Of a DNA stretch of 34,851 nucleotides, positions 7,296 through 13,652 are shown one piece after another. The notes beneath the pieces were generated by a model. That model saw only the letters and a program-made list of their open reading frames with translations. It was not told the DNA's origin and made no database searches. Position 1 is the first letter of the stretch; the number at the start of each line of letters is the position of its first letter. The stretch lies in contig JVKM01000064.1 of the NCBI GenBank assembly GCA_001072465.1, positions 1 through 34,851 of the forward strand. The letters are read 5' to 3'. The position numbers and the translations under genes were made by a program. Origin of the DNA: Xylanimonas cellulosilytica. Its GTDB lineage: Bacteria; Actinomycetota; Actinomycetes; Actinomycetales; Actinomycetaceae.

Positions 7296-8168
7296 ATGAG
7301 TGACTACTCGAGTAACGCGGCGGCCACGCTCACCGTTTCGGCGGTGGAGCGTGGCCGTCGCGCTTATCGGCGCAAGCAGACGGTCCGGTCGATTCTCATC
7401 TCCCTGGCCTCCACGATCGTGGTCGCGGGAGTCCTCATCGCCGTGGTCGTCAACTCCGACGGGTGGGAGGCCACCCGTAACACCTTCTTCAACGGCAAGT
7501 ACTTCGTCGAGGCTTTCCCCCAGGTCCTGGCCGGCCTGTGGCTGAACATCCGTATCCTGCTGATCGCGGTGCTGGGCGTCGCCGTCTTCGCAACCCTGCT
7601 GGCGGCCGCGCGCACGCTGGCCGGTCCCGTGTTCTTCCCGATCCGCTTCCTGGCGGCCGCGTACACAGACATTTTCCGAGGCGTGCCCTTCCTCGTCGTC
7701 CTCTACCTGATCGGCTTCGGTATCCCGGCGCTCAACCCGACGACGCGCATCCCGACCGCGTTCCTGGGCACGGTCGCACTGATCCTCACGTACTCCTCGT
7801 ACGTCGCCGAGGTGCTGCGCGCGGGCCTGGACTCCGTGCACCCCTCCCAACGTTACGCGGCCCGCTCGCTGGGCCTGTCCCACGGGCAGACGCTGCGGAT
7901 GATCATCGTGCCGCAGGCGATCCGCAAGGTCACGCCCGCCCTCATGAACGACTTCATTTCCATGCAGAAGGACGTCGGCCTGATCTCGGTCCTGGGCGCG
8001 GTCGACGCGATCCGTTCGGCGCAGATGGTCCAGGCCAAGACCTACAACATGACGTCCTACGTCGTCGCCGGCCTGCTGTTCATCATCTTGTCGTTCCCCT
8101 TCATTCGCCTGTCGGACTGGTACACGGCCCGACTGCGTAAGCGCGAGCAAATGGGAGGTGCCATCTGA
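7296..8168 (+). CDS. Polar amino-acid ABC transporter permease (HisM/GlnP type)
   Basis: 290 residues. The N-terminal cytoplasmic segment of about 30 residues is followed by a helix (IRSILISLASTIVVAGVLIA), a predicted extracytoplasmic stretch and the conserved permease core. Family marks are FRGVPFLVVLYLIGFGIPAL and the EAA loop (VLRAGLDSVHPSQRYAARSLG, about residues 175-195) that contacts the ATPase. It starts 12 bases after the binding-protein gene and its stop codon overlaps the start of the ATPase gene by one base (TGATG), so the three genes form an operon. The transporter probably works as a homodimer because no second permease is present. Confidence 0.9.
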   Translation: MSDYSSNAAATLTVSAVERGRRAYRRKQTVRSILISLASTIVVAGVLIAVVVNSDGWEATRNTFFNGKYFVEAFPQVLAGLWLNIRILLIAVLGVAVFATLLAAARTLAGPVFFPIRFLAAAYTDIFRGVPFLVVLYLIGFGIPALNPTTRIPTAFLGTVALILTYSSYVAEVLRAGLDSVHPSQRYAARSLGLSHGQTLRMIIVPQAIRKVTPALMNDFISMQKDVGLISVLGAVDAIRSAQMVQAKTYNMTSYVVAGLLFIILSFPFIRLSDWYTARLRKREQMGGAI

Positions 8169-8947
8169 TGTCGGTTCCCACGATGAACGATGCCTCCCCT
8201 ACCTCGGACAACAACACCCCGGTCCTAAGCGCCGTCGGCGTCGTCAAGCGCTTCGGCGATAACGTCGTCCTGCGCGGCCTGGACCTGGACGTCGCTGCGC
8301 ACGAGGTCGTGGTCCTCCTGGGCGCGTCGGGCTCGGGTAAGTCGACGCTGCTGCGCTGCGCAAACCTGCTGGAGCGGGTGGACGACGGCCAGATCTTCCT
8401 GGCTGGCGAGGACATTACGGACCCGCGCGCGAACGCGGATCGGATCCGCGCGCGCATCGGCGTCGTGTTCCAGCACTACAACCTGTTCCCGCACATGTCG
8501 GTGCTGGACAACGTGACCCTAGCCGCACGCAAGGTGCACGGCTGGGAGAAGGATCGCGCGCACGAGCGCGGCATGGAGCTGTTGGAGCGCATCGGCTTGA
8601 AGGACAAGGCGAAGGAGTACCCGGATCGCCTGTCGGGTGGCCAGCAGCAGCGCGTCGCCATCGCACGCGCGCTCGCCACGCACCCGGAGCTGCTCCTGCT
8701 GGACGAGATCACGGCGGCGCTGGACCCGGTGCTCGTGGGCGAGGTCCTCGACCTCGTGCGCGAGATCAAGGAGCAGGGATCGACCATCCTCATGGCGACG
8801 CACGAGATCAGCTTCGCCCGCCAGGCGGCCGACCGCGTCGTGTTCCTGCAAAACGGACAGATCGTCGAGCAGGGCCCGCCCGAGCAGGTCATCGACAACC
8901 CGCGCGAGCAGGCCACCAGGGACTTCCTGGCGCGTATTCTGCACTGA
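8168..8947 (+). CDS. Amino-acid ABC transporter ATP-binding protein (GlnQ/HisP type)
   Basis: 259 residues with a complete ABC cassette: Walker A GASGSGKST, the Q-loop VVFQHYNLFPHMSVLDNVTLA, the signature LSGGQQQRVAIARAL, Walker B LLLLDEITAALDP and the switch histidine in MATHE. The Q-loop wording and the MATHEISFARQ segment are typical of the polar amino-acid uptake subfamily. It is the last gene of the operon, followed by two hairpins. The DEITAALDP form has isoleucine-threonine where many relatives have proline-threonine or proline-serine; this variant is common in the subfamily and does not suggest inactivity. Confidence 0.92.
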   Translation: MSVPTMNDASPTSDNNTPVLSAVGVVKRFGDNVVLRGLDLDVAAHEVVVLLGASGSGKSTLLRCANLLERVDDGQIFLAGEDITDPRANADRIRARIGVVFQHYNLFPHMSVLDNVTLAARKVHGWEKDRAHERGMELLERIGLKDKAKEYPDRLSGGQQQRVAIARALATHPELLLLDEITAALDPVLVGEVLDLVREIKEQGSTILMATHEISFARQAADRVVFLQNGQIVEQGPPEQVIDNPREQATRDFLARILH

Positions 8948-8955
8948 GCGCCGAA

Positions 8956-9041
8956 CCGGGCGTCGGCAACCCCGGCGCCCGGCTTCGACTCTCCCGCACG
9001 AGGCAACACAAAGGGCCCAGGATCCTCAGATCCTGGGCCCT
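8956..9041. terminator. Double bidirectional terminator between convergent genes
   Basis: Two hairpins lie between the convergent ATPase and lipoprotein genes. The first pairs CCGGGCG (8956-8962) with CGCCCGG (8976-8982). The second is a perfect 13-bp stem, AGGGCCCAGGATC (9012-9024) with GATCCTGGGCCCT (9029-9041), and has the loop CTCA. Neither has a long T tract, so they could serve either strand. Confidence 0.75.
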
Positions 9042-9060
9042 GTGCGTTGTCAGTATGGAA

Positions 9061-9480
9061 TCAGTTGGCGCCCGGCGTGACGACGACGGTGATCTCGGTG
9101 CTGATGCCGTCCGGATCGGTCAGGGTCACGGTGATCGGGTCGTCTTCCTCGCCCAGCGCACGCAGCGGGTGCAGGGTGACGACGTTCTTCTCGGACTTGC
9201 CGACCTCAAGCGCGGTGGGGTCAGAGACCTCGATCTTCCACTTGGCGGCCTTGTCGGATTCGGCCAGCTTGATCTTCAGGTCGCGCTTCTCGGGGACCTT
9301 GATGCCGCTGTCGTCGATCTGAGCGATGGGACGCTCGACCGTCTTGACATCCTTCGGGGTCACGTAGGAGTGAGCGGAATCGGAATCGGTGGCGCAGCCG
9401 GTCAGGGCGGTCACGCCCAGGCCGAGAGCCAGCACTGCAGTAAGGATGGAACGCTTGTTCATAAACACAATACTAAGCAT
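9061..9480 (-). CDS. Small secreted lipoprotein of unknown function
   Basis: 139 residues. A lipoprotein signal ends in the lipobox LTGC, the cysteine being residue 29 from the first ATG or 23 from the next in-frame ATG at 9462. The first ATG is preferred because GAGG sits four bases before it, but the second gives a more usual signal length. The mature part (about 110 residues) is rich in beta-type sequence: KRDLKIKLAESDKAAKWKIE, then DPITVTLTDPDGISTEITVV, suggesting an Ig-like or similar sandwich domain exposed on the cell surface. It is a single-gene unit convergent with the amino-acid transporter. I do not recognise the family. Confidence 0.75.
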   Translation of the reverse strand: MLSIVFMNKRSILTAVLALGLGVTALTGCATDSDSAHSYVTPKDVKTVERPIAQIDDSGIKVPEKRDLKIKLAESDKAAKWKIEVSDPTALEVGKSEKNVVTLHPLRALGEEDDPITVTLTDPDGISTEITVVVTPGAN

Positions 9481-9539
9481 CCATCCTCACAGATATGCAT
9501 CACAAGGCCCGTTTTGGGACGATGTCACAGCCTCTTACA

Positions 9540-10475
9540 TCACATGGACCAGACCAGCGCCCCCGATTCCACGTCCGCCCAGTAGGAGCTGGCAAACTCC
9601 GCCCACTGCTGCGGGAACTGCAGCTGCGGGCTGTGCGTACCCCCTCGGATGATGCTCTCGCGGGCACCCAGGTCTGCGGCCTCCTCGGCGTACCACGAGG
9701 GCGGCCAGATCTCGTCCTGGTCCCCGTACAGCACGTGCACGGGTACGCCCGTGGCCGCGAGCGCCGGGGTGTCGGGGCGCAGCTGGGAGAGGATGCGGGC
9801 GATGCCCACCAGGTTTTCCGAGGCCGTATCCAGCGCGCGGATACGTTGAAATTCCGCCCATCCGACGCCGGGTTCGTCGAAGTTCATGTCCGGGAAGTAG
9901 GTGCGCAGCACCTGCTGGCGCGCGCCGGGACCCGTGGGCAGGGGGTCAAGGATCGGCAGGGTGTTCATCCAGTCGTAGACGGCGCGACCCGAGCAGAACA
10001 GGGTGACGGAGGCGAAGAGGTCGGGGCGCTTGACGACGGCCGCGCGCGCGACGATGCCTCCGAAGGAGTGGCCCACGAGGTGCACGCGACCCGTGGTCCC
10101 GGCCCAGGCCTCGGCGACGGCGATGAGGTCACCGACAAAGTCGCTCATCCCGTACGCGCCCAGGCCGGCGGGCGCGGCGGACCCGCCCTGGCCTCGTTGT
10201 GAGTAGGCGAGGACGTCCCAGCCCGCCTCCCCGAGGAACGGTAGGACGGTCGAGTAGTCTTCCTTGGATCCCGTGTAGCCGGGGACGAGGAGCGCGCGGT
10301 TCTCCCCCGCGCCACCCGGGGACGAGACGGCAGAGATCGCAGGTGTGCCGTCGACGAGGGCGGGGGCACTCGGGCCGGTCAGCAGGCCACTGAGCTCGCC
10401 AGCCGGGGAGGGGACGGCGACGGGGGTGACGTTTGCTGCCAGCGCAAAAGGACCGAAAGGCTCTATCTGTTTCAC
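9540..10475 (-). CDS. Alpha/beta hydrolase
   Basis: 311 residues from the preferred GTG at 10475. A longer frame reaches an ATG at 10505 but would run into the divergent gene. The GTG is seven bases after a minus-strand -10 (TACGAT), which fits a leaderless start. Fold marks: RALLVPGYTGSKEDY (oxyanion-hole strand), the nucleophile elbow GHSFGG with serine at about 137, an acid in LYGDQDEIWPP and the catalytic histidine in GGTHSPQ. There is no signal peptide, so it is probably cytoplasmic. Esterase, lipase-like or C-C hydrolase activity is possible; the substrate cannot be assigned. Confidence 0.85.
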   Translation of the reverse strand: MKQIEPFGPFALAANVTPVAVPSPAGELSGLLTGPSAPALVDGTPAISAVSSPGGAGENRALLVPGYTGSKEDYSTVLPFLGEAGWDVLAYSQRGQGGSAAPAGLGAYGMSDFVGDLIAVAEAWAGTTGRVHLVGHSFGGIVARAAVVKRPDLFASVTLFCSGRAVYDWMNTLPILDPLPTGPGARQQVLRTYFPDMNFDEPGVGWAEFQRIRALDTASENLVGIARILSQLRPDTPALAATGVPVHVLYGDQDEIWPPSWYAEEAADLGARESIIRGGTHSPQLQFPQQWAEFASSYWADVESGALVWSM

Positions 10476-10482
10476 GCACCCA

Positions 10483-10492
10483 ATCGTAGAAT
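10483..10492. promoter_or_regulatory. Overlapping divergent -10 elements
   Basis: The ten bases ATCGTAGAAT hold two overlapping -10 hexamers. TAGAAT (10487-10492) reads right, six bases before the ATG of the nitroreductase gene. TACGAT (complement of 10483-10488) reads left, seven bases before the GTG of the hydrolase gene. Polymerase can occupy only one at a time, so the two genes should compete for expression. Confidence 0.55.
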
Positions 10493-10498
10493 GAACGC

Positions 10499-11248
10499 AT
10501 GACAAACGAGACGATTGCGAGCCAGCTCGCCCACCGGACGATCCGCGCTTACAAGGACCAGCCCCTCACCGAGGACGAGGTCACCACGCTGATGGACGTG
10601 GCTCGCCACACCGCCACCTCCTCGTTCCTGCAGTCCTGCACGGTCCTGCACATCACCGACCCGCAGGTGCGTGAGGCGATCGGTGCTGCCTCCGGCCAGC
10701 CCTACGTGGGCGGCACGAAGGGCGACCTGTTCATCTTCGTCGCTGACCTGTACCGCAACAGCCGCATCCGCGCCGAGCAGGGCGTCTCCTCGGAGGCGCT
10801 GGGGTCGATCAACCTGTTCCTCACGGCGCTGGAGGACGCGCTCCTGGCCGCGCAGAACGTGGTCGTGGCCGCCGAGTCGATGGGCCTGGGCACCGTCTAC
10901 CTCGGCTCGATCCTCGCCGATCCGCGCTCCGTCGTGAAGGCGCTGGAGCTGCCGGAGCTGACCTTCCCGATTGTCGGGCTGCTCGTCGGCCACCCGGACC
11001 AGGAACCCGGCCAGAAGCCGCGCATGCCTCTGTCTGTCATGACTGCGAAGAACACGTACCCGCGCGTGGAGTCCTACACGGAGACGCTGGCCGACTACGA
11101 CCGCGAGGTCACCGAGTACTACGACCTGCGCTCGGGCTCGCGCCTCGAGTCCTTCACCCACCTGGTCGCCACCAACATCGGCGTGGGTGGCGCGCACGTC
11201 TCCCCAATCATGGAGGTCCTCCACGAACAGGGCCTGTGCCTGCGCTGA
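10499..11248 (+). CDS. NfsA-type NADPH-dependent flavin oxidoreductase (nitroreductase family)
   Basis: 249 residues. The N-terminus HRTIRAYKDQPLTEDEVTTLMDVARHTATSS is the FMN-binding start of the nitroreductase fold (HRS/T-IR-Y motif). Later segments AEQGVSSEALGSINLFLTALEDALLAAQNVVVAAESMGLGTVYLGSI and PIVGLLVGHPDQEP match the NfsA/FRP subgroup, which uses NADPH and FMN to reduce nitro compounds, quinones or flavins. It is cytoplasmic and probably a homodimer. It is divergently transcribed from the hydrolase gene, sharing the promoter region, and its transcript is probably leaderless. The physiological substrate is unknown. Confidence 0.88.
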   Translation: MTNETIASQLAHRTIRAYKDQPLTEDEVTTLMDVARHTATSSFLQSCTVLHITDPQVREAIGAASGQPYVGGTKGDLFIFVADLYRNSRIRAEQGVSSEALGSINLFLTALEDALLAAQNVVVAAESMGLGTVYLGSILADPRSVVKALELPELTFPIVGLLVGHPDQEPGQKPRMPLSVMTAKNTYPRVESYTETLADYDREVTEYYDLRSGSRLESFTHLVATNIGVGGAHVSPIMEVLHEQGLCLR

Positions 11249-11260
11249 CTCTCCGTCATT

Positions 11261-11314
11261 GACGAGGCCGGGCTTCCCCTCGCGTTCAACCGCCCGGGGC
11301 GCCACGGCCTCGTC
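11261..11314. terminator. Long GACGAGGCC/GGCCTCGTC hairpin after the nitroreductase gene
   Basis: GACGAGGCC (11261-11269) pairs with GGCCTCGTC (11306-11314). The loop is long and can form a further GC stem (GGGC with GCCC). It lies 13 bases after the stop codon and 24 bases before the next gene's promoter. The same stem sequence recurs at 27455-27481, which suggests a terminator or repeat family used in this genome. Confidence 0.55.
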
Positions 11315-11337
11315 GCATGCTGTGCTTGTCGCGCGCT

Positions 11338-11343
11338 TACAAT
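11338..11343 (+). promoter_or_regulatory. Leaderless promoter -10 for the 11350 gene
   Basis: TACAAT is followed by six bases (GAGCGC) and then the ATG at 11350. The layout is almost identical to that before the nitroreductase gene (TAGAAT, GAACGC, ATG). A clear -35 was not found. Confidence 0.5.
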
Positions 11344-11349
11344 GAGCGC

Positions 11350-12003
11350 ATGGCTGAGCTTGGTTTTTCCACCTACGTGTTTATCGAGCGCATCGCCGCG
11401 AACGCGGCCGCGCTGCACCCCTTCCCGGAGCACAACGTTGCGCTCGTGCGGGACGCGCTGGCGGACGCCGGCTTCGACATCACGCTGCTCGGCCCGGACG
11501 CGCCGGAGGTCGGCGAGGGCGTGTACTTCCAGCCCGAACCCTTCGGTGACGAGGTCATGGGCCTCCTCGCGGACGCCCTCACTCTGCGCGGCATCGGCGC
11601 CTACGCCTACGCGCTCGTGGATTCATCGCTGGGCGGGGACCTGGCGGACATCGCGCTGTTCACCCGCGTAGGCGACGTATTCCCCCGCCACGGCCGCCAC
11701 ATTCTCATGACGCGCATGTACATTCAGCGCACCCCCACAGGCGCGGGCAATAAGGCCGTGACCTGGGCGTTCGGCTCCCCCGCCGACCTAGAGGAGGCGA
11801 ACCGCCTGCTGTCGCAGAAGTTCGATACCGAGCCGGTGACCGACCCGCGCGGGATGGCCGCCATCGAGATCCGTCACCCCGAGTTCGCGGCGGGCACGGC
11901 CGAGCCGATGGTCCTCCTCGACGAGATCTTCCAGGTGCTGGGCGCCGCCGGCTTCGAGGGCATCACCATGTGCAACGACCCGGGCCAGCAGGCCCAGGGC
12001 TGA
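11350..12003 (+). CDS. Conserved-looking protein of unknown function
   Basis: 217 residues, soluble, no signal peptide and no membrane segment. The start at 11350 follows a -10 by six bases. The N-terminal half alternates strands and helices (LGFSTYVFIERIAANAAALHPF cut short here; then a stretch with ALVRDALADAGFDITLLGPDAP). The middle holds SSLGGDLADIALFTRVGDVFPRHGRH, and the C-terminal half has acidic helices ending FEGITMCNDPGQQAQG. Codon use matches the surrounding chromosome, so it is likely native. I do not recognise the family and can give no function. The insertion of the Abi unit begins 11 bases after its stop codon. Confidence 0.75.
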   Translation: MAELGFSTYVFIERIAANAAALHPFPEHNVALVRDALADAGFDITLLGPDAPEVGEGVYFQPEPFGDEVMGLLADALTLRGIGAYAYALVDSSLGGDLADIALFTRVGDVFPRHGRHILMTRMYIQRTPTGAGNKAVTWAFGSPADLEEANRLLSQKFDTEPVTDPRGMAAIEIRHPEFAAGTAEPMVLLDEIFQVLGAAGFEGITMCNDPGQQAQG

Positions 12004-12013
12004 CAGAGACAAC

Positions 12014-12028
12014 AAGGGCCGCCGCGCA
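12014..12028 (+). repeat. Left copy of a 15-bp direct repeat flanking the Abi unit
   Basis: AAGGGCCGCCGCGCA here is repeated exactly at 13130-13144. At the right-hand site it forms the left arm of a perfect terminator; here the right arm is missing. This is what a target duplication made on insertion into the terminator would leave. Confidence 0.65.
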
Positions 12029-12089
12029 GCACAGCAGTTTCAGACTTGGAGGCCCCGATCACCTTGTGACGTGTGGATTGCAGCAAACG

Positions 12090-12156
12090 ACAGTGATAGC
12101 ATTGTCTCCATCAGAACCGGCTCTTACCCTTTCGGGATCCAGAGCCGGTCTTCTTT
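12090..12156 (+). ncRNA. Candidate structured RNA upstream of the Abi_2 gene
   Basis: ACCGGCTCT (12116-12124) pairs perfectly with AGAGCCGGT (12141-12149). An inner CCC/GGG stem (12127-12129 with 12134-12136) and a TTTC loop lie within it, and CTTCTTTT follows. This is an intrinsic terminator only 13 bases before the start codon of the Abi gene, so most transcripts should stop as a short RNA. Conserved RNAs (the abiF RNA motif) are known next to genes of this family and have been proposed as antitoxin-like partners. I see the hairpin and its position; the match to that motif and the 5' end are inferred. The Abi gene's ribosome site AGGGGA lies downstream of the hairpin. Confidence 0.55.
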
Positions 12157-12168
12157 TAGGGGACACAG

Positions 12169-13125
12169 ATGTCTAAACCTTTCAAGTCCATCGACGAACA
12201 GATAGAACTCCTACGCTGTCGGGGCATGATCATCGACGATGATGAGATCGCACGGCACGCCCTAGAAAGGATCGGCTACTACCGACTGTCGGGGTACTCA
12301 TACCCATTCAGAAAACATGCTCCCGACGACACGACTGAATGGCGATCCAACCAGTTCATGGAAGGAACAACATTCGATCAGGTCCTCAAACTCTACGAGT
12401 TTGACACACGATTGCGTTGCGCCGTATTCAACGCGTTGACACACATCGAGGTATCGCTCCGGGCGCTCATCGGATATGAAGTCGGAAAGGTCGATCCCCT
12501 CCTGCATCTCCACCCAGAAGCTCTTGGTAGCAACGCCTGGAACAATAAAGAACAGAAAGAAAAGAAAAAGTATAGTGACTGGCTTCGCATCTACAAAAAG
12601 TCGTTGAATGGCTCAACCGAGACATTCGTTCAGCATCACAAAGACAACTACTGCGGCACTCTTCCCATATGGTGCGCCGTTCACATCCTTAACTGGGGTC
12701 CACTCCAGACACTCTTTGATCTTCTCCCCAAAGAAATCCAACGTGCGGTAGCGGCGGAGGTTCGACTAACACCCTCAGTCCTATCCTCGTGGCTTAACTG
12801 TCTGCGAGTCATTCGAAACATATCAGCGCACCACAGCCGACTTTTCAATCGCTCACTTCCCTACAGACCGACAATCCCTCACCGGGCAGAAGAAGTCGGA
12901 ATCATCGGATTGTCTTCGAATAGGAACAAGTGCTTCGACCAGCTCACGCTGATCCAGTACCTAATCCGCGAAATGGATCTGGGGGAAGGGAACGCCCTCC
13001 CCTCGGTTCTCGCTACATTCCCCGCCACCGACGTCGTTCCCCTGCGAGCAACGGGCACGCCCGATAATTGGCGGTCGCTGCCACTGTGGAAGCCTGAACA
13101 GCCTCACTCACCAAGCCACTTCTGA
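12169..13125 (+). CDS. Abi_2 family phage-resistance protein (AbiD/AbiF-like)
   Basis: 318 residues. The N-terminus reads KSIDEQIELLRCRGMIIDD and then RIGYYRLSGYSYPFR (residues 34-48), hallmarks of the Abi_2 family. The second hallmark is RNISAHHSRLFNR at 216-228, giving the Rx4H motif of HEPN-type RNases (R216, H221). Relatives abort phage infection, probably by cutting RNA, and some are held in check by a cognate small RNA. AGGGGA provides a ribosome site six bases before the ATG. The gene is clearly lower in GC than its neighbours and is flanked by a 15-bp direct repeat, both signs of transfer. Recognised with high confidence; activity here is inferred. Confidence 0.9.
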   Translation: MSKPFKSIDEQIELLRCRGMIIDDDEIARHALERIGYYRLSGYSYPFRKHAPDDTTEWRSNQFMEGTTFDQVLKLYEFDTRLRCAVFNALTHIEVSLRALIGYEVGKVDPLLHLHPEALGSNAWNNKEQKEKKKYSDWLRIYKKSLNGSTETFVQHHKDNYCGTLPIWCAVHILNWGPLQTLFDLLPKEIQRAVAAEVRLTPSVLSSWLNCLRVIRNISAHHSRLFNRSLPYRPTIPHRAEEVGIIGLSSNRNKCFDQLTLIQYLIREMDLGEGNALPSVLATFPATDVVPLRATGTPDNWRSLPLWKPEQPHSPSHF

Positions 13126-13129
13126 CGTG

Positions 13130-13144
13130 AAGGGCCGCCGCGCA
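13130..13144 (+). repeat. Right copy of the 15-bp direct repeat flanking the Abi unit
   Basis: AAGGGCCGCCGCGCA, identical to 12014-12028. Here it forms the left arm of an intact terminator hairpin. The two copies bracket 1101 bases holding the RNA hairpin and the Abi_2 gene. Confidence 0.65.
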
Positions 13145-13170
13145 ACCGTCATTGGTTGTGCGGCGGCCCT
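13131..13170. terminator. Bidirectional terminator between the Abi unit and the response regulator
   Basis: AGGGCCGCCGC (13131-13141) pairs with GCGGCGGCCCT (13160-13170). An additional CAACC/GGTTG stem lies inside, giving a hairpin of about 17 bp. The hairpin lies between two convergent genes. It probably served the 11350 gene before the Abi unit was inserted. Confidence 0.8.
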
Positions 13171-13181
13171 GTGTCTGCCGT

Positions 13182-13652
13182 TTAGCGGATCGCCTCCATG
13201 ATGCGCACGCCGTCGAGCACGCTCACGTAGGGCAGGGGGTCCACGTCGGACTCGAGGACGTACTCGGTGAGCTGGTCGCGCACGACCGAGCGCAGCTCGT
13301 CGGGGTTCCAGGGCTTGCCGATGTAGTAGTCCAGGCCCGCCTGGTTGACCGCGCGGATCGTGTCGGACTGGTCCGCCTGGCCGGTGACGAGCACCGTGCG
13401 GGTCGCCCCGAATCGCTCATCCTTCATGAGCTCCACGAGGAAATCCACGCCCGACTTTCCCGGCAGGCGGTGGTCGGACAGGACCAGCGCCAGCTCGTCC
13501 CCGTCCTCGACGATCTCGTCGATGACGGCCCACGCGTCGTCAACGTCCTCGGCGACTTCGAGCCGGATCTTGTCCCAGAACTGTTCAAGATCGCGCTCGA
13601 GTGCGTCGCGCACGTCTGCTTCGTCCTCAAGGGACAGGATTGTCAGGGTCAT
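13182..13652 (-). CDS. Single-domain response regulator (CheY-like receiver)
   Basis: 156 residues, a receiver domain with no DNA-binding output. Acidic residues in LSLEDEADV near residue 10 bind magnesium. The phosphoacceptor aspartate lies in LVLSDHRLPG (about residue 60), threonine in VLVTGQAD and lysine in YYIGKPW; the GKPWNPDELRSVVRDQL ending is typical of receivers of the HD-GYP/RpfG and hybrid-kinase type. It overlaps the upstream kinase gene by four bases (ATGA), so the kinase is its obvious phosphodonor. With no effector domain it must act by protein contact, as a phosphate relay, or as feedback on the kinase. About 35 residues beyond the receiver are unassigned. Confidence 0.9.
   Translation of the reverse strand: MTLTILSLEDEADVRDALERDLEQFWDKIRLEVAEDVDDAWAVIDEIVEDGDELALVLSDHRLPGKSGVDFLVELMKDERFGATRTVLVTGQADQSDTIRAVNQAGLDYYIGKPWNPDELRSVVRDQLTEYVLESDVDPLPYVSVLDGVRIMEAIR

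Noticed and set aside
9061-9480. Chagasin-type cysteine-protease inhibitor identity for the small lipoprotein
   Set aside because: It has beta-rich sequence but lacks the NPTTG and RPW motifs; there is no basis for the call.
10476-10505. ATG at 10505 as the start of the alpha/beta hydrolase
   Set aside because: It would overlap the divergent gene and lie before the leaderless -10; the GTG at 10475 fits better.
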